Source: Oceanimonas smirnovii ATCC BAA-899
GTDB lineage: Bacteria > Pseudomonadota > Gammaproteobacteria > Enterobacterales > Aeromonadaceae
Length of the DNA: 64,000 bases
Reading direction: 5' to 3'
Assembly: GCF_000381965.1 (NCBI RefSeq)
Contig: NZ_KB908456.1
Span: 62,001 to 126,000, forward strand
The position numbers and the translations under genes are program-made. Below are positions 63,525 through 64,000 of this stretch, piece by piece. The first letter of the stretch is position 1; each line of letters begins with the position of its first letter. The notes beneath the pieces were generated by a model. That model saw nothing but the letters and a program-made list of their open reading frames with translations, did not search any database and was not told where the DNA came from.

Positions 63525-63845
63525 ATGCCCTATAAAGACCCGACTATCTGGACCCTTCTGCTGGCCTGGCTGGCAGATAACTGGCCCACACTTTACGGCT
63601 TTATCCTGGCCGTGCTTACCGCCTGGCTGCGAGTGACCTACAACGGCGGAACTGGCCGGCGGCGCTGGCTGGAAGCGTCGCTGGTGGGCGCTATTACCCT
63701 GGCCTTTATCAGCGGTTTTGGCTGGTTCGGCATTCCCAGCGAAGCCGCCGGCTTTATCGGCGGCATGTTCGGCCTGTTCGGAGTAGAGAAAATCCGCGAA
63801 CTGGCAGAACGCATGATGGGAGGAAAACTCAATGGCCCGCATTAA
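63525..63845 (+). CDS. Holin
   Basis: 106 residues. Three hydrophobic segments (about 8-30, 45-65, 70-85), a central Arg-rich loop (TGRRRWLEASL) and a charged C-terminus. MPYKDPTIWTLLLAW and LYGFILAVLTAWLRVTYNGG fit HP1/K139-type holins. It forms membrane lesions that release endolysin. A second in-frame ATG five codons earlier (63510) could give a longer form, as in dual-start holins. Overlaps the endolysin gene by 14 bases. Confidence 0.85.
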   Translation: MPYKDPTIWTLLLAWLADNWPTLYGFILAVLTAWLRVTYNGGTGRRRWLEASLVGAITLAFISGFGWFGIPSEAAGFIGGMFGLFGVEKIRELAERMMGGKLNGPH

Positions 63846-64000
63846 CTGCAGTCGTAACCTGTCCGCTTTTCTGGATGTTCTCGCCTATGCCGAAGGCACC
63901 ATTGGGCGGGGTGATGATGGCTACAACAAACTGGTAAACCCGGCCGGCTTCTTCGCCAGCTACGCCACCCATCCTAACCAACGGGTGCAAGTACGGCCCG
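63832..64000 (+). CDS. Endolysin (lambda R-like, GH104), N-terminal part
   Basis: The first 56 codons are in the window; the gene runs off the edge. NLSAFLDVLAYAEGTIGRGD then DGYNKLVNPAGFFASYATHP matches lambda R-type transglycosylases, with the catalytic Glu in YAEGT (Glu21). GGGAGG precedes the start, which overlaps the holin gene. It degrades peptidoglycan at the end of infection. Confidence 0.88.
   Translation, partial: MARINCSRNLSAFLDVLAYAEGTIGRGDDGYNKLVNPAGFFASYATHPNQRVQVRP

Larger units (their letters stand above)
41293..64000. mobile_element. P2-like prophage (HP1/K139 subgroup), left part
   Basis: Begins at the tRNA-Leu attachment site and runs off the window. Gene order int, cargo, cI, cox, cII, small early genes, rep A, cargo, ogr, Q, P (leftward), O, N, M, L, R, S, sheath (DUF2586), tube (DUF2597), zinc finger, holin, endolysin matches HP1/K139-type P2 relatives. 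All structural and lysis genes in the window look intact, so it may be inducible. Two A+T-rich cargo blocks (about 42,600-46,000 and 51,780-53,950) occupy sites where P2-like phages carry variable genes. Confidence 0.93.

Overview
The window looks like a chromosome segment of a marine or estuarine gammaproteobacterium near the Aeromonadales (an Oceanimonas, Oceanisphaera or Zobellella type). This is inferred from the gene set (ybaN-apt, htpG-adk-hemH, torECAD, OmpC-type porin), moderately high G+C codon use, and intergenic GGGGACT tracts and CCCTCCCCTT/AAGGGGAG elements. No rRNA gene is present, so the genus is not proven.

Bases 1 to about 40,900 are mainly core or housekeeping chromosome. 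In order: the start of apt and ybaN; dusC; a DksA-like zinc finger gene; a porin; dinG; a DUF2057 secreted protein; an internally deleted DUF924 gene; a YjiH transporter; tpm; DUF4250 and a sulA-like gene sharing an intergenic region with two LexA boxes; hemH-adk-htpG (htpG with a textbook sigma-32 promoter); a purine permease; the anaerobic TMAO respiration operon torECAD with an FNR-type promoter; a GGDEF-EAL gene paired with a molybdopterin-fold protein; a nucleotidase with a tiny DUF2256 gene; purU; a GNAT gene; a lytic transglycosylase; tcyP; rarD; two lipoproteins; an EAL-CBS protein that has lost its GGDEF domain; an alcohol/aldehyde dehydrogenase pair with a divergent AcoR-type activator and a sigma-54 promoter; a CZB chemoreceptor; an L,D-transpeptidase; and an A+T-rich RelA/SpoT-domain gene.

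From about 41,293 to the right edge lies a P2-like (HP1/K139 subgroup) prophage, entered at a displaced 3' portion of tRNA-Leu(TAA). The order is integrase, A+T-rich cargo (a DGQHR/ParB-like gene plus a HEPN-motif gene, then a membrane protein), CI repressor, Cox, CII, small early genes, the gpA rolling-circle initiator with a probable origin inside it, a second cargo block of antitoxin and toxin-antitoxin genes, an Ogr-like late activator, leftward portal and terminase, then rightward scaffold, capsid, small terminase, head and tail completion, sheath, tube, zinc finger, holin and the start of endolysin. The right end and the reconstituted tRNA-Leu lie outside the window.

The strongest candidate for an undescribed system is the two-gene prophage cargo at 42,694-44,966, perhaps with the neighbouring membrane protein. 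SOS control links several parts: LexA boxes precede sulA, DUF4250 and the prophage integrase, and the CI repressor has a LexA-type peptidase domain. All family calls are by eye; no database search was possible.
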